From: Tritrichomonas foetus
Lineage: Eukaryota > Parabasalia > Tritrichomonadida > Tritrichomonadidae
Length of the DNA stretch: 53,826 nt
NCBI GenBank assembly: GCA_001839685.1
Contig: MLAK01000837.1
Span: 1-53,826, forward strand
Direction of reading: 5' to 3'
Within the stretch, counting starts at the first letter, position 1; each line of letters starts with the position of its first letter. The translations under genes were made by a program, and so were the position numbers. Shown here one piece after another: positions 39,420-50,615 of the stretch. The notes under the pieces are model-generated. The model saw only the letters and a list, made by a program, of their open reading frames with translations. It was not told the DNA's origin and searched no databases.

Positions 39420-40640
39420 ATGCAAGAAGAGAAAAATCAGAGTCCACTTGTTAATTTCACAATGAAGATGATTCTTGAAGGTGAGACGCAAATCAAAGCT
39501 GACTTTATTCCAAAAATCACTTCGATCCTCCAGGATTTTGTAAGCGGGAAAATTTCAATTAAAGAATGCTCAGTTCTTCTCTACCCCTTTCTTGAAAATA
39601 TGGAACCAGTTGAGAGATTGAATGATATTTTACAACTTCCAGATATTCCAAACAGTAGGAATGTTCATCTAAATACACGTTCAAAAACACGCTCATGGAG
39701 TTTCTTCGAAGATCAAAAATTATTGGCAGGTATTCATAAGTTCGGAACAGGTGATTGGAAGAATATTGCATTGTATGTAGGAAATCGAACAAAATCGCAA
39801 TGCTCGCAACGATGGTTTAGATGCCTCGATCCACGAATTAAAAAAGAACAATGGACGAAAAATCAAGACGAGAGACTCATCAGTTTAATTGCCAAAAATG
39901 GAACACGAAATTGGACAGCGATTTCATTCGAAATTGGAAACAGAAGTGATATTCAATGTAGATATCGGTATAAACAGTTACTGAAAGATCCAGATTTCCT
40001 AGAAAAATTAGCTGAAGCACAAGAGAAGCTAGAAAAAGTTGGCAAAATATCATTAGCACCACGAAAAATCGATTCTACACATGAAATGATGAATTCGTAT
40101 GGTCAAAATGCTGTAAATCACACTGGAATTAATATAAATAGTAGTAAAAATGTAATGGAAATGAATGTTATTAATGATTTGAACAGAAATAATTGTTCGA
40201 ATCCACAAAATAGTAATCTATTAATTCCAAGTTCACATTTTTGTTTGATAAACAATAACCAAAAAATACCAAATTTTACACAAACTAATTTCCCTCCAAT
40301 TATTCAAATGGCTACTCAAACAACAGCATTAAAACCAGGATTCCAAAATAAAATTCCTTTACAATTTCCACAGACTATGCAGCCTCCTACCCAATTCCCA
40401 AAAATGCCTCCCATTCAACAAAATCAGCAAATTCAATCAGCTTTTCAAAATCAAACCCATATTCCTATGAAGCAACCCATGCTTCTATATCAGCAGATGC
40501 CAAATGCAAATTTAATGAACATTCAACCATCGCCTATTGTTTATTCATCTCCTACTGCAGGAGTAACTCCCCCACTTCAACAACAATGGGGCTATTATTC
40601 ATATCAAGTTGGAGGAAATATGATTGCGAGTGATGTTTAA
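39420..40640 (+). CDS. Myb-like DNA-binding protein (two SANT/Myb repeats)
   Basis: The 406-residue protein carries Myb repeats at ~91-138 (RSWSFFEDQKLL..., W-x18-W spacing, RTKSQCSQRWF) and ~141-190 (KEQWTKNQDERLISLI, NWTAISFEI, RSDIQCRYRYK). A helical segment of ~80 residues precedes them; a long Asn/Gln/Pro-rich, probably disordered region follows. Two-repeat Myb proteins form a very large family in trichomonads, where studied members bind promoter elements and regulate transcription. Basic and conserved residues in each third helix (QCSQRW, QCRYRY) support sequence-specific binding. The target is unknown. Complete gene, ATG 39420. Confidence 0.9.
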   Translation: MQEEKNQSPLVNFTMKMILEGETQIKADFIPKITSILQDFVSGKISIKECSVLLYPFLENMEPVERLNDILQLPDIPNSRNVHLNTRSKTRSWSFFEDQKLLAGIHKFGTGDWKNIALYVGNRTKSQCSQRWFRCLDPRIKKEQWTKNQDERLISLIAKNGTRNWTAISFEIGNRSDIQCRYRYKQLLKDPDFLEKLAEAQEKLEKVGKISLAPRKIDSTHEMMNSYGQNAVNHTGININSSKNVMEMNVINDLNRNNCSNPQNSNLLIPSSHFCLINNNQKIPNFTQTNFPPIIQMATQTTALKPGFQNKIPLQFPQTMQPPTQFPKMPPIQQNQQIQSAFQNQTHIPMKQPMLLYQQMPNANLMNIQPSPIVYSSPTAGVTPPLQQQWGYYSYQVGGNMIASDV

Positions 40641-41761
40641 AAGTGAATGACCAGGAGTTCAATAATTGATGATTTTAATTTATAAAACTGCATTTTATAA
40701 ATCTACTTCTTTTCTTGAAGTGATAAATTTCTAATATATCGAACCCTCTCCAATAGTATATATTGACTTGAAATTTATCTTATTTAATAGATTTATTTAT
40801 CAACAAACTAAACGAGATATTTTATTTTATTTCACTAATAACAGAATGAAATTTTGGTGAAATTCACATAAATTGTATTTTCCTCTATATTACAATACAA
40901 AATTACTTTTGTGATTTGAAATTCATTTTTTAAAAAGTAGGTTTTTCTGAATTCTGAAAAAATCCTTTTCCTTCAGACAGTCTTTTTCGAAATACCTTGC
41001 CTTTAATAAATGTTTGGGGAAAAGATGGGGATTGATTTAATTTTTCTGAATGATGTGTTTTTCTTAAAAAATGACGATGAAGATTCGACCCTCCGAAAAT
41101 TGGATTTCACCACAAAATAATCCAATGTCTTGAGCCAATCAGCCAACACCCCTTTCGAGAGAACATCGCATAATAAGTTATTATTATTAATAACTATGAA
41201 CATTATTAAGTTGATAAAAAAAATCTGTTAATGTATATCTATTGAATAAAAGTTTTCTATAATACGATATTGTGTCGACATGTTATATAAAACTCCAAAG
41301 AAGATAACAAAAAATAATAAATACACCATATTCATACAAGAGAACCAATAAAAAAATATAAGTAACCTATCACCTTTACTATCAATATAATACAACGTTA
41401 TATTATATTAATTCAAGTAAAGTATTTTTGGTCATTTCTCGTTTTTTATGAAATAAAATTGATCCCAATATTGAATGATAAGTATCAATTATCCACCAAA
41501 GAAAAAATGATGTGTCCTCAATAATTTTAAGTATTTCTCAAATCTGAATAAATTAAAATAAAAACTAATAAATAAACATTTTTGATTTTGCTTACTCAAA
41601 TGAAATCGGTTTCAGATAACAAACAACAAGAGAGATGCCGTTTTCTTTTTTTAGCCCGTTTATTAATTTCAAGTACTAAACGTTCACTAATTTGAATAAA
41701 AAATACGATTCTATTGATAAACGTGCGCATATTCATTAAAATAAAATATTTCATCAGACGC
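40641..41761. other. Spacer between the two Myb genes
   Basis: About 1.1 kb, mostly AT-rich. At 41003-41203 (minus) a 66-codon ATG frame reads LLCDVLSKGVLADWLKTLDY and FVVKSNFRRVESSS. Its composition is less biased than chance frames nearby, so it may be a small gene or a gene fragment, but nothing is recognised. Confidence 0.4.
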
Positions 41762-42808
41762 ATGAATTCTTTCTTCTTCGTTCCACCATGCCAAGCCCTT
41801 GCACCAACACGCTCAAGGAATCGTACAAGGAACCCATCCACCTGGTCAGCCAATGAAGACGCTCTATTGTTACAAAGTGTAAGCCAACAGGAAGATTGGG
41901 TCCAAATTGCAACCAAGTTTCCAGGCAGAACACCGAAGCAAGTAATGTCGCATTGGAGAAAGGTCGCTAATCCAGCAATCATCCGTGGGAGCTGGTCAGG
42001 GGAGGAAGACAGGATGATTCTCACTTGGGTTGCCACAAATGGCCCATGCAAATGGTCAATGCTTGCTGACAAGCTTCCAGGAAGAATACCTAAGCAGTGC
42101 CGCGAAAGATGGTTCAACCATCTTGACCCACACATTAATCATTCCTGTTGGACCAAAGAAGAAGACAAAATCATAATGGATATGATTCGCCAGGTTGGAA
42201 CAAAGTGGGCTGAAATTGCACGAAGGCTTCCAGGAAGAACTGACAATTCTGTCAAAAACAGATGGAATTCAACCCTCAAACGAAAAATGATTGGCATTGA
42301 AAACTCTTCTGGCCATTCTTCAACAGCTTCATCGAACATAACACCATCACCGGGTATTGCACCTAGTACTCCAGCAGGTTTGAAATCAAATTCTGTTGTA
42401 CAGCAAAGTAACAAAATCCAAAACTTACCAACAAGCTCTGTTTCAGCAGATTTCTTATCAAATCTGGCAAACAACAAGAATTCAATGATGATTGATATTC
42501 CTTCAATCCCAGAATTAATTCCACCTCTTTCAAAAAGGCCAATCAAACCAATTCCTTCAGTTAAAACTCTTATTCAACCTATTACAACAATTCCTTCTAC
42601 ATCAACCGCTTCTTTATCAACATTACAAACACTTTCAAGCATATCAATGGCTCCAAATGAGAATGTGAATCCTCTTCAAGATTCAATTCCTGAAATTGAC
42701 AACATGAAGCAAAAACCAAAACCATTTTTATCAGTGATTGAGAATAGACACATCTTTGAAATGATGCTTCAGAAACAAAAATTTTTGAAGGCTGGAGAAG
42801 TTGCATGA
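41762..42808 (+). CDS. Three-repeat Myb-like (R1R2R3-type) DNA-binding protein
   Basis: The 349-residue protein has three tandem Myb repeats: ~28-76 ([32 protein letters not shown]), ~78-130 ([32 protein letters not shown]) and ~131-180 ([32 protein letters not shown]). Repeats two and three carry the classic c-Myb recognition-helix words CRERW and VKNRW, so DNA binding to a YAAC-type site is a fair guess. The C-terminal half is Ser/Pro/Asn-rich and disordered, as in transactivation regions. Start ATG 41762 follows TCATCAGACGC; an open stretch upstream lacks ATG. Its neighbour at 39420 is another Myb gene, but the two differ clearly and are not a recent duplication. Confidence 0.92.
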   Translation: MNSFFFVPPCQALAPTRSRNRTRNPSTWSANEDALLLQSVSQQEDWVQIATKFPGRTPKQVMSHWRKVANPAIIRGSWSGEEDRMILTWVATNGPCKWSMLADKLPGRIPKQCRERWFNHLDPHINHSCWTKEEDKIIMDMIRQVGTKWAEIARRLPGRTDNSVKNRWNSTLKRKMIGIENSSGHSSTASSNITPSPGIAPSTPAGLKSNSVVQQSNKIQNLPTSSVSADFLSNLANNKNSMMIDIPSIPELIPPLSKRPIKPIPSVKTLIQPITTIPSTSTASLSTLQTLSSISMAPNENVNPLQDSIPEIDNMKQKPKPFLSVIENRHIFEMMLQKQKFLKAGEVA

Positions 42809-43634
42809 ATTTTCATTTGAGCGAACAATTTGTAAAGTAAATATATTTAATGATACCTTAATTTATTTCATTTTTTTTTATTTTCTATCAAAATGATTTC
42901 AATTCATGAATCTTAAATGAATCATTTTTTCCCCGAATATTTCATTGTGTCAAGATTTTCTCTGATTTTAAAAGATGACTTACCGGCAATTTATTCGAAT
43001 ACATATAAAGGAATCAGCACAGAAAGATGAAAATTTCCATTCGAGATTTTATTTAATTCAATCGAATCATGCAATCTATTTTTTACAAAAACTCCTAAAT
43101 GACAAAAATTGATAAAAAGAGTTGTCTTTTGATATTTTAATGAGGTATAATGAAGATCTATGTCACGTTCAGTTTTTAGAATTTTTGATCGCAATAAAAT
43201 ATATCATTATGGTATTTATAGTATTTCTATTTTTGTATGTCAAAACTTGGAAAATAAGGAATTTTCGTTGGATAATTATTTATGGATTTCATCAAAAAAA
43301 GCAATCCGGAATTTTTCACGAGATTTATATAAAATACGAAAAGTAAATAATTGACAAAAAAGATTATGGAAAATTGCATAATAGAATTCGAGATAATTTT
43401 ATTTTGAGAAAAAACTTTCACATTCAAAAAGTGGATTATTGTTTTTATTTCAAATCCTTTTCAAGGCAAGATAGAACGTATGTCAAAGTTGACCATTGAG
43501 TTTCGCTTAGATATTTAGAATATGAGCATAATTATACTCGGAGATTACTATCACCATATATGATCCAATTTCAAATTACCAATTTTTTTTTCTTCTTATT
43601 TTGCTAATATGATTTCATAAATAATTTTAAGAAT
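42809..43634. other. Spacer left of the second inverted-repeat element
   Basis: About 0.8 kb of AT-rich DNA. Overlapping short frames at 43122-43430 on both strands look like chance frames. Confidence 0.5.
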
Positions 43635-46600
43635 TTAAGGGTCAACTGCCAAAAAAATAAACTTTTCAAGTATTTGATAGATCTCATAGAATTTCAAGTT
43701 TGAATAGATGACGTGGCAGTTTAATTCAAAACAGAACTTTTTCCGAAAAACTGGTAACCACTATTTATTTCACACAAAATTGGCCTTTCCTAAAGAATGG
43801 GAAATGTGCGAATATCTCAATACTTTCAACTTATTTTTTGCAATTTATAATAATTAAACATTTTAAAAATAATTCCATATTAAAATATAAAAAAGAAAAA
43901 ATATACACAACTATCATATGGTAATTATATTTATGAAGAATGAGTGAGTGAAGAACTTCTGATTTTTATCTTTACTAATAGAAATAAAGCATTACTGTAC
44001 TTTATATACAGATTTTTGATAAATAAGCATTCTAAAGTGATTCCAAAAAGAGCTCCCACACTATGTTTGACCATTTTCTTAAAGAGAAAATTCATGAAAA
44101 TAGCCATGTTTAAGACATTGAGTTATGTAAGTTCTCAACAATATTGACAAGATCACTTAGTGTGGTATCAGTGGATGATGAATTTCACGTGGTTTATTGG
44201 TCTCGATTCGTTTAATTTCATGTTTCAAGTAACGAAAGGTTTCAATTAAATCAACTAGGAGAACCATCTCTGATTCTATATTGCTTTGGTCTGAAGAAAA
44301 TTTTTCACTTTCATCATCAGAAACAGCATCGTTAAGGATTCATAAGTGATGAAGTTTCATTTCATGCTTCATGCAACGAATTGTGTGCTTGTAATCATTT
44401 TGAGATTCAAGAGCTTCTTGAGATAATCAATTTCATCATAAATAGAATCATTTTTATTGTATGACTCTTTCTCTCATTGATCATATTCTATCTTTATTGA
44501 TGATTGAACAACATATGTTTCATTATTAGATCCTGTTATTGTTATTGTTAATGTTGTCGTTGATAATTATTTCTGCAATTTGATATAATCTTCCGTATCA
44601 TTAATATTTCCTGACATAACATTTTCTAGTAATTTCATTGATGAAAGTTCTTCAACTTGTGAATAGTGTGTTTCTCCTTCTTCTTCCAATGAGTAAGTGG
44701 TACAGCACGTGTTTCTGGTATCGGAGATGACATCTTCTTAAAGTCTTGATGATGAAGATTTTTTATTTGAGAATGTAGATTTACTGTTACTGAAATTTGT
44801 GCTTCTTCTAAGTTTTATTGTGATTAAGGCTTTGATTGTTTTGATGAAGATGATTTGTGATAAGAGATGATCGATTCTTCTTTTTCTTTTGGAAACTTTT
44901 CCTCTGCTTCTTCTTCTCCTTGTCCTGTTTGTTCTGCTGATATTGCGTTAGACTTCGATCTTTGTGATGATAATAACTTCTTGTCTGATGAGATATTGAT
45001 TGCATCTGATAATTCTTCTTCGACTACTACTGCTTTTCCTGCTTGTTCTTCTGAAATTGATTGAGACTTCAGTCTTTTGGATGAGATTGATGATGATTTT
45101 CGTGAAGATGACGACTTCTTATCTGAGTCTTTGATTTCATCTTCTATAGATAATGAAGATGAATATTCTAAAAGAAGATGTTCTTCTTGTAAAACTTGTT
45201 CGACTTAACGAACTTCTTCTTCCAATTCTTTAGATAGTTTTTTGGATTATCCTTTATCAGATTTATCAAAAAGTTCGTTTATGATGTGCTTTAGGTTTAA
45301 ACACTTCATAATATTAAATAGGTAATATTTCTGATGATTTCGATGAAACTATTTTTTGAGGAAGTTTATTAACTTCATTCTTCTGTGAATATAATTCATC
45401 TTCAAGCTTAGAAAGTTTGTCAATTTGATCATCATTATCAAATCCAAACTACTAAATTTAGTGAATGATGGTGATTGAGATGATTGTTTCATTGATAATG
45501 TGTCAAACTTTTTTTCAAGATTATTGATACGATTCTCCAATGCATTATTAAATTCAAGAACTTTTTCAATATAACAAATGTATCATTAATTGACATTGTA
45601 CCATCTTCTTTTTAATTTAATCACCAATGTATAATGACAGCCACGAGCGATACCAGAATGCAAAACAACACCAGTATATTCATACATGAAATCTTCATTT
45701 GCGTTTCTACAATTCCCATGAAATTATTTTCATTGTACCTATCTGTATGATTACTTTCTTTCGAAAAGTTGGAGCAAAGAAAAGTAGTTGGAAAATGTAA
45801 TTCATATAACAAGTTGATCCAAGATTTTGAAGGTCAAAATAATCAAGCGGTGATCGAATATTATTTGATGGTCAATTGCTAAAGAAATATCTTTGAATAC
45901 GAATAATTGGACATATTAAATTGCTTTGTGTCGCCATTAATGTCAATCGCTTTTTCAACAATAGAAAACAAAGATTTATGAACTTGCGTATTATCAGTTG
46001 TAAATTTTTCATTAAGATTTTGCTAATTAACTCTTTGCAATATTTAATTGCGAAACTAATATCAGAATAGAATCTATTATTTTACAGATTTCTATCACAA
46101 CATTATCTTTGGATTCATTTAAAAGTTTCATACCATCTTCAAAAATATCAGTTAAGCTTACAAAATTTCCTATGCTATTTACAGCAACAGAAAAGACTTC
46201 AAAAAAGTTAGACTTATTTGGTTAATCCAAATTTTGTATACAAATTTCAAAAATTGGTTGTTGATTCTCCAAATACCAAATTTATTCCTTAAGTTTATTA
46301 TTAAATTGCGTTTTTCTAGTTAAAATTTCGAAATTTTTATTGTCTTCAAGCATAGCATTAGTTATTTGTAAAGAATAAGATCTTACTTTCAGCACAGTGA
46401 TTAAAAATTAAATGAAATTATACAATTTGTTCCTTTTTCAGTTATAATTTTATTCAAGTAAGTTCTGTTAATTTTCCAACATAATTTTCTAAAATTGTAG
46501 CATCAAAGCAACTATTTAATAAAGGCAAGATTTTAGAACTAATTTCTTGATCTTCTTTTGAATAGTTATTTAGAATTTCATATAAAAATTCAACATTTTC

Positions 46601-47149
46601 AATTTTATCTGTATTTTGAGTGTAAACTTGCAGTTTTTAAAGTTAAACAATTTTCCAAACTGGTTTTTCTACATCTTCAATTGAAACTGTTTTAAAAGAA
46701 TGTGCATTTGGAATAACATTTATTAATTCAGATGCAATTTTTATCAAATTTTGATTTGAGCTTTATTTCGTATTTGGATAACAAAAAAATTATCATTGTT
46801 GATTTCATAAAACTAAGTTAGTTTTAAATTAATTTTTAATTTTTTTATATTTATAAAGCATATATTACTGCATTGGGGGTTTCACTTAATTCATTCATTT
46901 ATGGCTCATTTCTTAATGGTTTCACTGATTACATTGATTTTTTCACGTATAGAACAACGTATTCACACCAGAAACACCAAAAGTGTGGTCATAAGGTTTT
47001 TAACTCTTGGTCATAACAGAGATGCCTAAAATAATTATGAAATTCATGATATCATGTTATCATGTGATGTTCTTTTATTTTATAGTATTGGTCAAAATTT
47101 GAATGTATATGGTCAAAATAAATATAAACGTATGGCAGTTGACCCTTAA
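43635..47149 (-). mobile_element. Second TTAA-flanked inverted-repeat element (~3.5 kb) carrying a decayed gene
   Basis: The left end TTAAGGGTCAACTGCCA (43635) and the right end TGGCAGTTGACCCTTAA (to 47149) are exact inverses; with the flanking T/A the match is 18 bp. TTAA abuts both ends, as in the 1.36-kb element, and both families begin GGG after TTAA. Inside the right end are four TGGTCA words (46986, 47008, 47089, 47110), partly matching the GGTCA of the terminus and looking like subterminal repeats. Most of the interior (~44160-46810) is a minus-strand gene fossil. No intact transposase is seen. Only one copy is in the window, so the boundaries rest on the inverted termini. Confidence 0.65.
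44160..46810 (-). pseudogene. Heavily decayed minus-strand gene inside the second element
   Basis: Coding remnants in changing frames with many stops run from ~46770 down to ~44160. Examples are LIKIASELINVIPNAHSFK, VEFLYEILNNYSKEDQEISS, VAVNSIGNFVSLTDIFEDG, ENRINNLEKKFDTLSM and GETHYSQVEELSSMKL. In the middle a segment ends in a hydrophobic stretch (MNILVLFCILVSLVAVIIHW). The left third is acidic and Ser-rich. The original protein was probably long (over 800 residues), largely helical and partly coiled-coil. It resembles no transposase I can name, so it could be a captured host gene or an unknown element gene. Confidence 0.55.
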
Positions 47150-48080
47150 AAATTGAATAAATTTGATTGAAATTCGAAGAAAAAAATTTTTAAAATATGT
47201 TTTTCTCCATAAGTTTCCATATAAAATGAAGCAATAAATTGAGACATGATATATTATTATATTTAGTAATCAAATTTAAAAAATGAATTTTTTCATTTGG
47301 TGACATAAATTCTGGCAAGATTGGTGATAAAATAGAGTAAAGTCTCTACTATCTTCTTAAATGGATTCAATGAATCTTTTATTTTTGTGTTTCCTCATAC
47401 ATCGTTGGAATTTCCTTTTCATTCTATATTTTTGATCAATATTTCATTAATTCGTGATCAAACTTCTTCTATCAGATCAAAAACACGTGTCAAGAGTGGT
47501 TTAATAATGACAGTATTATTTGCTACGAAACATTTCTTATTGATAGTATTATGTAGAAGGGATCAATGATCTTAATTTGTCACAACATGCCATTTTTCAA
47601 TAAAATAGATATAGATACTGTTAGAATAAATCACTGTCTTATAATTAGAAAAAACAAACTAATAAAAAAAGATATTATTACATCAAATTTCAAAATGATG
47701 ATGGAATCTTGAATTTTTTAATATAGGAACTCTAATATGTATATAGATAGATGGCTTACTCACTTTCCCCAAAATATTTTCTGGTTTGCCTCAGGTCATT
47801 TATGAGAATTTTGGGATTTTGTGAAAAGGTGGATTACATGAATAAATCTTTCATCAATTATAAATCATTTTAATTAAAATTGACCTGACTTCACTTATGA
47901 CAGGTCTTTTTCAATATTTAAGTGGTCTTGAATAATCTTTCGAATCCACTGCGAAATATGATGTGATATCCAAAATTAGAAAAAGTTTAATCAAATTGAC
48001 TTATTTTCAATATAGTATTGAAAAATTCAATGATAAAAATTTTGTTTTATCGTCATGATATTTCATCTAACATATCAGTA
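47150..48080. other. Spacer right of the second element
   Basis: About 0.9 kb of AT-rich DNA. Holds the promoter of the next gene; TCATCTAA near 48064 and TCAATATAG near 48007 are Inr candidates. No other gene is seen. Confidence 0.45.
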
Positions 48081-49946
48081 ATGGTTCTCACGCTTTTCTT
48101 CCTTTATTCACGAATAATTTTCAGGGAGGAAATAGTGAACAAGCACAACACGCCACTAAACTTTATATTCAATTATTTCACTCAATCAGTTTTCTTGAAC
48201 CTTCCTTTTTTTCAAAATGGGAATATCAAAATATCCGATGATACTCAAACGAAAGAGTTGACAAGCTATCGCTCATACTTGATTGGTCCTACGAATTTAT
48301 CGACAAGCCCAAACAGCGAAATTTCAAGCGAAATTCGGAATATGACGATATCCTTAAATTCTGATGATTTCGACTCAACCCTTCCAGGAAACTTTAAAAT
48401 AAGCTATTGGAACATTCCAAAAGGGATTTGCTCATCAAATTCGAATTATTTCATATCTACCGATTATCGAGTTCGTGCCAAAATGAGCTTTTTTAAAGAC
48501 AGTCAAATTTGCGTTTTTACTGATCCAAACGGAGTTTCTCATATTTCAGAATTCACAGTTAAATCATCCGGCCAAGTAACCATTGAATTCTTTCTAAATG
48601 ACACAACTTATCCAAACTATCGATGTAGATCTGTATATCCAAACCAGACCATGAGTTGTATTGCTCCTTACTCACAACCATTTTTTGTACAAATCGCAAT
48701 TCAAGAATTCCCCAATTCCGGTATAAACGAGCTTTCTCAAAAAGACCAAATAAATAAAGAAATAGATGAAGAAATACATATTAAAAGTTCAATCGAAAGA
48801 GGACCATCAAATCAAAATGAAAAAACCAAAACTATAAAGGAAAGTGGAGTTGACAAGACAGAAGAAGAAGAAAAAGTTTTCAAAAACAAAAATGAAATCA
48901 TTGAAAATTCAATTCAAAAACCGGAAAATGATAAGAATGACGGCCAAATAAGCCTTCAAAACGAGAAGCATCAGGATGCTCAACAACTCGAAAAAGAAAA
49001 CCAAACTACTCAAAAGAAAACAAGATTACTAAAGAGAAATAAAATAGAGAACAAAAATCAAACCCGAGAAAAAGAAAAGAAAGCAAAAGAAGCTGATATT
49101 AAACAAACAAAACAACAATCTGTGGATAATCCTGGAACGAATTCAAGCAAGAAGATGTTGCGAAATACCAGAACCATCAAGCGATTTGATCCCCATCAAG
49201 AAAATGAGGATCAAAAACAAGGCATGAAGCCAACCCTCTTCCATAGTGAAGAACACACAGTAGACCAATCTCGAAAGAGAATTGAGGTTTTAAATGAGAA
49301 AGAAACAAACTCGCAAAACAAGAAAGAACAATCAAATCAAGGGTCAAATTCCACTCAAAAGAAAGTTGACAATGAATTTGCTAGAGGTGATGTTATTGAA
49401 AATGGTGAAAAGAAAGAACCCAAACGAAAAATCCATGTTTCCAGTTCCAAAAGTATGCACTTTTTTCAAAAAACAGATACTCACAAAAGACATTTAAGAA
49501 GTTTTCCACTTGAGCTTTCCATTGACTATTCCGTTACTTACCCTACACATGAAGTTCGAGACTGTTTTATCTTCCAAATACCACGCTTACCAAACTTGGA
49601 CAGCGCTTCTTCTCTTCCACCTCGTCACGTTGATGTCGAAAATTCTTTGAATGGTGACCAAATACTCTCTGACAAAATATGTGTTAAATATTCAGGTTTT
49701 AAAGTGACCGTTTTCTTGCGAATTACTTCGTTAATCATTTTTCTTATACTAGCAGGATTGGTCATGCAGTTTTCCGGAAGGTATGACTTCTGTGGTTGGT
49801 GGAAGGAGCCTAATGGTCACTTTGAAGATATGCCACCATATGGTGGCAGAATTCATAATACAATCATCATGAAAGTTCCATCATCTAACTTGACTTCACT
49901 TGTTGGAAGTGACTCTTCATTCAGCTTTGAATCATCTTCTGGCTGA
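48081..49946 (+). CDS. Putative type I membrane glycoprotein with long charged central region
   Basis: From ATG 48081 the protein has a short signal peptide (MVLTLFFLYSRIIF), an extracellular domain of ~200 residues with several cysteines (CSSN, CVFTDPNG, CRSVYPNQTMSCIAPY) and Asn-x-Ser/Thr sites, and ~270 residues very rich in Glu, Lys, Gln and Asn. A second small Cys-containing domain (FPLELSIDYSVTYPTHEVRDC) precedes one membrane helix (TVFLRITSLIIFLILAGLVM). The cytoplasmic tail is ~60 residues, Gly/Ser-rich at its end. An ATG at 48030 lies in frame upstream and would give a longer, less typical leader. No family is recognised; the layout suggests a surface or endomembrane receptor-like protein. 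The charged region may be a flexible spacer. Complete gene ending in TGA. Confidence 0.7.
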   Translation: MVLTLFFLYSRIIFREEIVNKHNTPLNFIFNYFTQSVFLNLPFFQNGNIKISDDTQTKELTSYRSYLIGPTNLSTSPNSEISSEIRNMTISLNSDDFDSTLPGNFKISYWNIPKGICSSNSNYFISTDYRVRAKMSFFKDSQICVFTDPNGVSHISEFTVKSSGQVTIEFFLNDTTYPNYRCRSVYPNQTMSCIAPYSQPFFVQIAIQEFPNSGINELSQKDQINKEIDEEIHIKSSIERGPSNQNEKTKTIKESGVDKTEEEEKVFKNKNEIIENSIQKPENDKNDGQISLQNEKHQDAQQLEKENQTTQKKTRLLKRNKIENKNQTREKEKKAKEADIKQTKQQSVDNPGTNSSKKMLRNTRTIKRFDPHQENEDQKQGMKPTLFHSEEHTVDQSRKRIEVLNEKETNSQNKKEQSNQGSNSTQKKVDNEFARGDVIENGEKKEPKRKIHVSSSKSMHFFQKTDTHKRHLRSFPLELSIDYSVTYPTHEVRDCFIFQIPRLPNLDSASSLPPRHVDVENSLNGDQILSDKICVKYSGFKVTVFLRITSLIIFLILAGLVMQFSGRYDFCGWWKEPNGHFEDMPPYGGRIHNTIIMKVPSSNLTSLVGSDSSFSFESSSG

Positions 49947-50615
49947 TTTTGGATTATAGAATTTATTTTTGTTTTTGATGATGCCCAAAACTTTTTTGTA
50001 TTCCAATTGACTATTTAATGTTTAATAATTTTTTCATTTTGTTTGAAGACCAAGTTTGATAATGAGCAATAATTTATTTTTATTTGTTGAAAATTTATAT
50101 ATTTTATCCTCTTCTTTTATGAAAAAGGAAAGAGAAAGAAAAATGCGAAATTGTTATATATTTGTATGTATAATTTTATCTTTTTTTTGTTGTTTATTAT
50201 AGTAAATATGTGTAATATGCAATTATCTCTGTTTTTTTCTTTCTATTTTTCTATTTATTTTAGCACATATTTGATACAAAATGAAATATGCTTTTCTCTT
50301 TTTGATATAAAATAAAATCGAAAATATCTTCAAAGATAGAATTTAGATAATAATAAATATGAACACACGTTTTATTTATTTAGAAATTAATTCAAAAATA
50401 CTACTTCAATCTTAAAAATTTATTAATCGCAATTTAGTTCGAGATCTAAGTGTTTCTGGAGATCCACTTTTTTTTCCTCCTTTTTGGTAGATCAACAATC
50501 AAGGTAGATAATACTTTGGAAACACTTTGTTACTTTCTTATAATTATTAAGGAACATAATACATTCATTTAGTTTGTAATATCAATAGAGAAAATGTCTC
50601 TAACTTAGAGAAGAA
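49947..50615. other. Spacer between convergent genes
   Basis: About 0.67 kb of AT-rich DNA with several T-rich runs. No gene is seen. Confidence 0.55.

Noticed and set aside
39420..42808. The two Myb genes as a tandem duplication
   Set aside because: Different repeat number and no similarity outside the Myb repeats.
43122..43430. Overlapping short frames on both strands left of the second element
   Set aside because: Several frames are open at once in AT-rich DNA and none has motif or Inr support.
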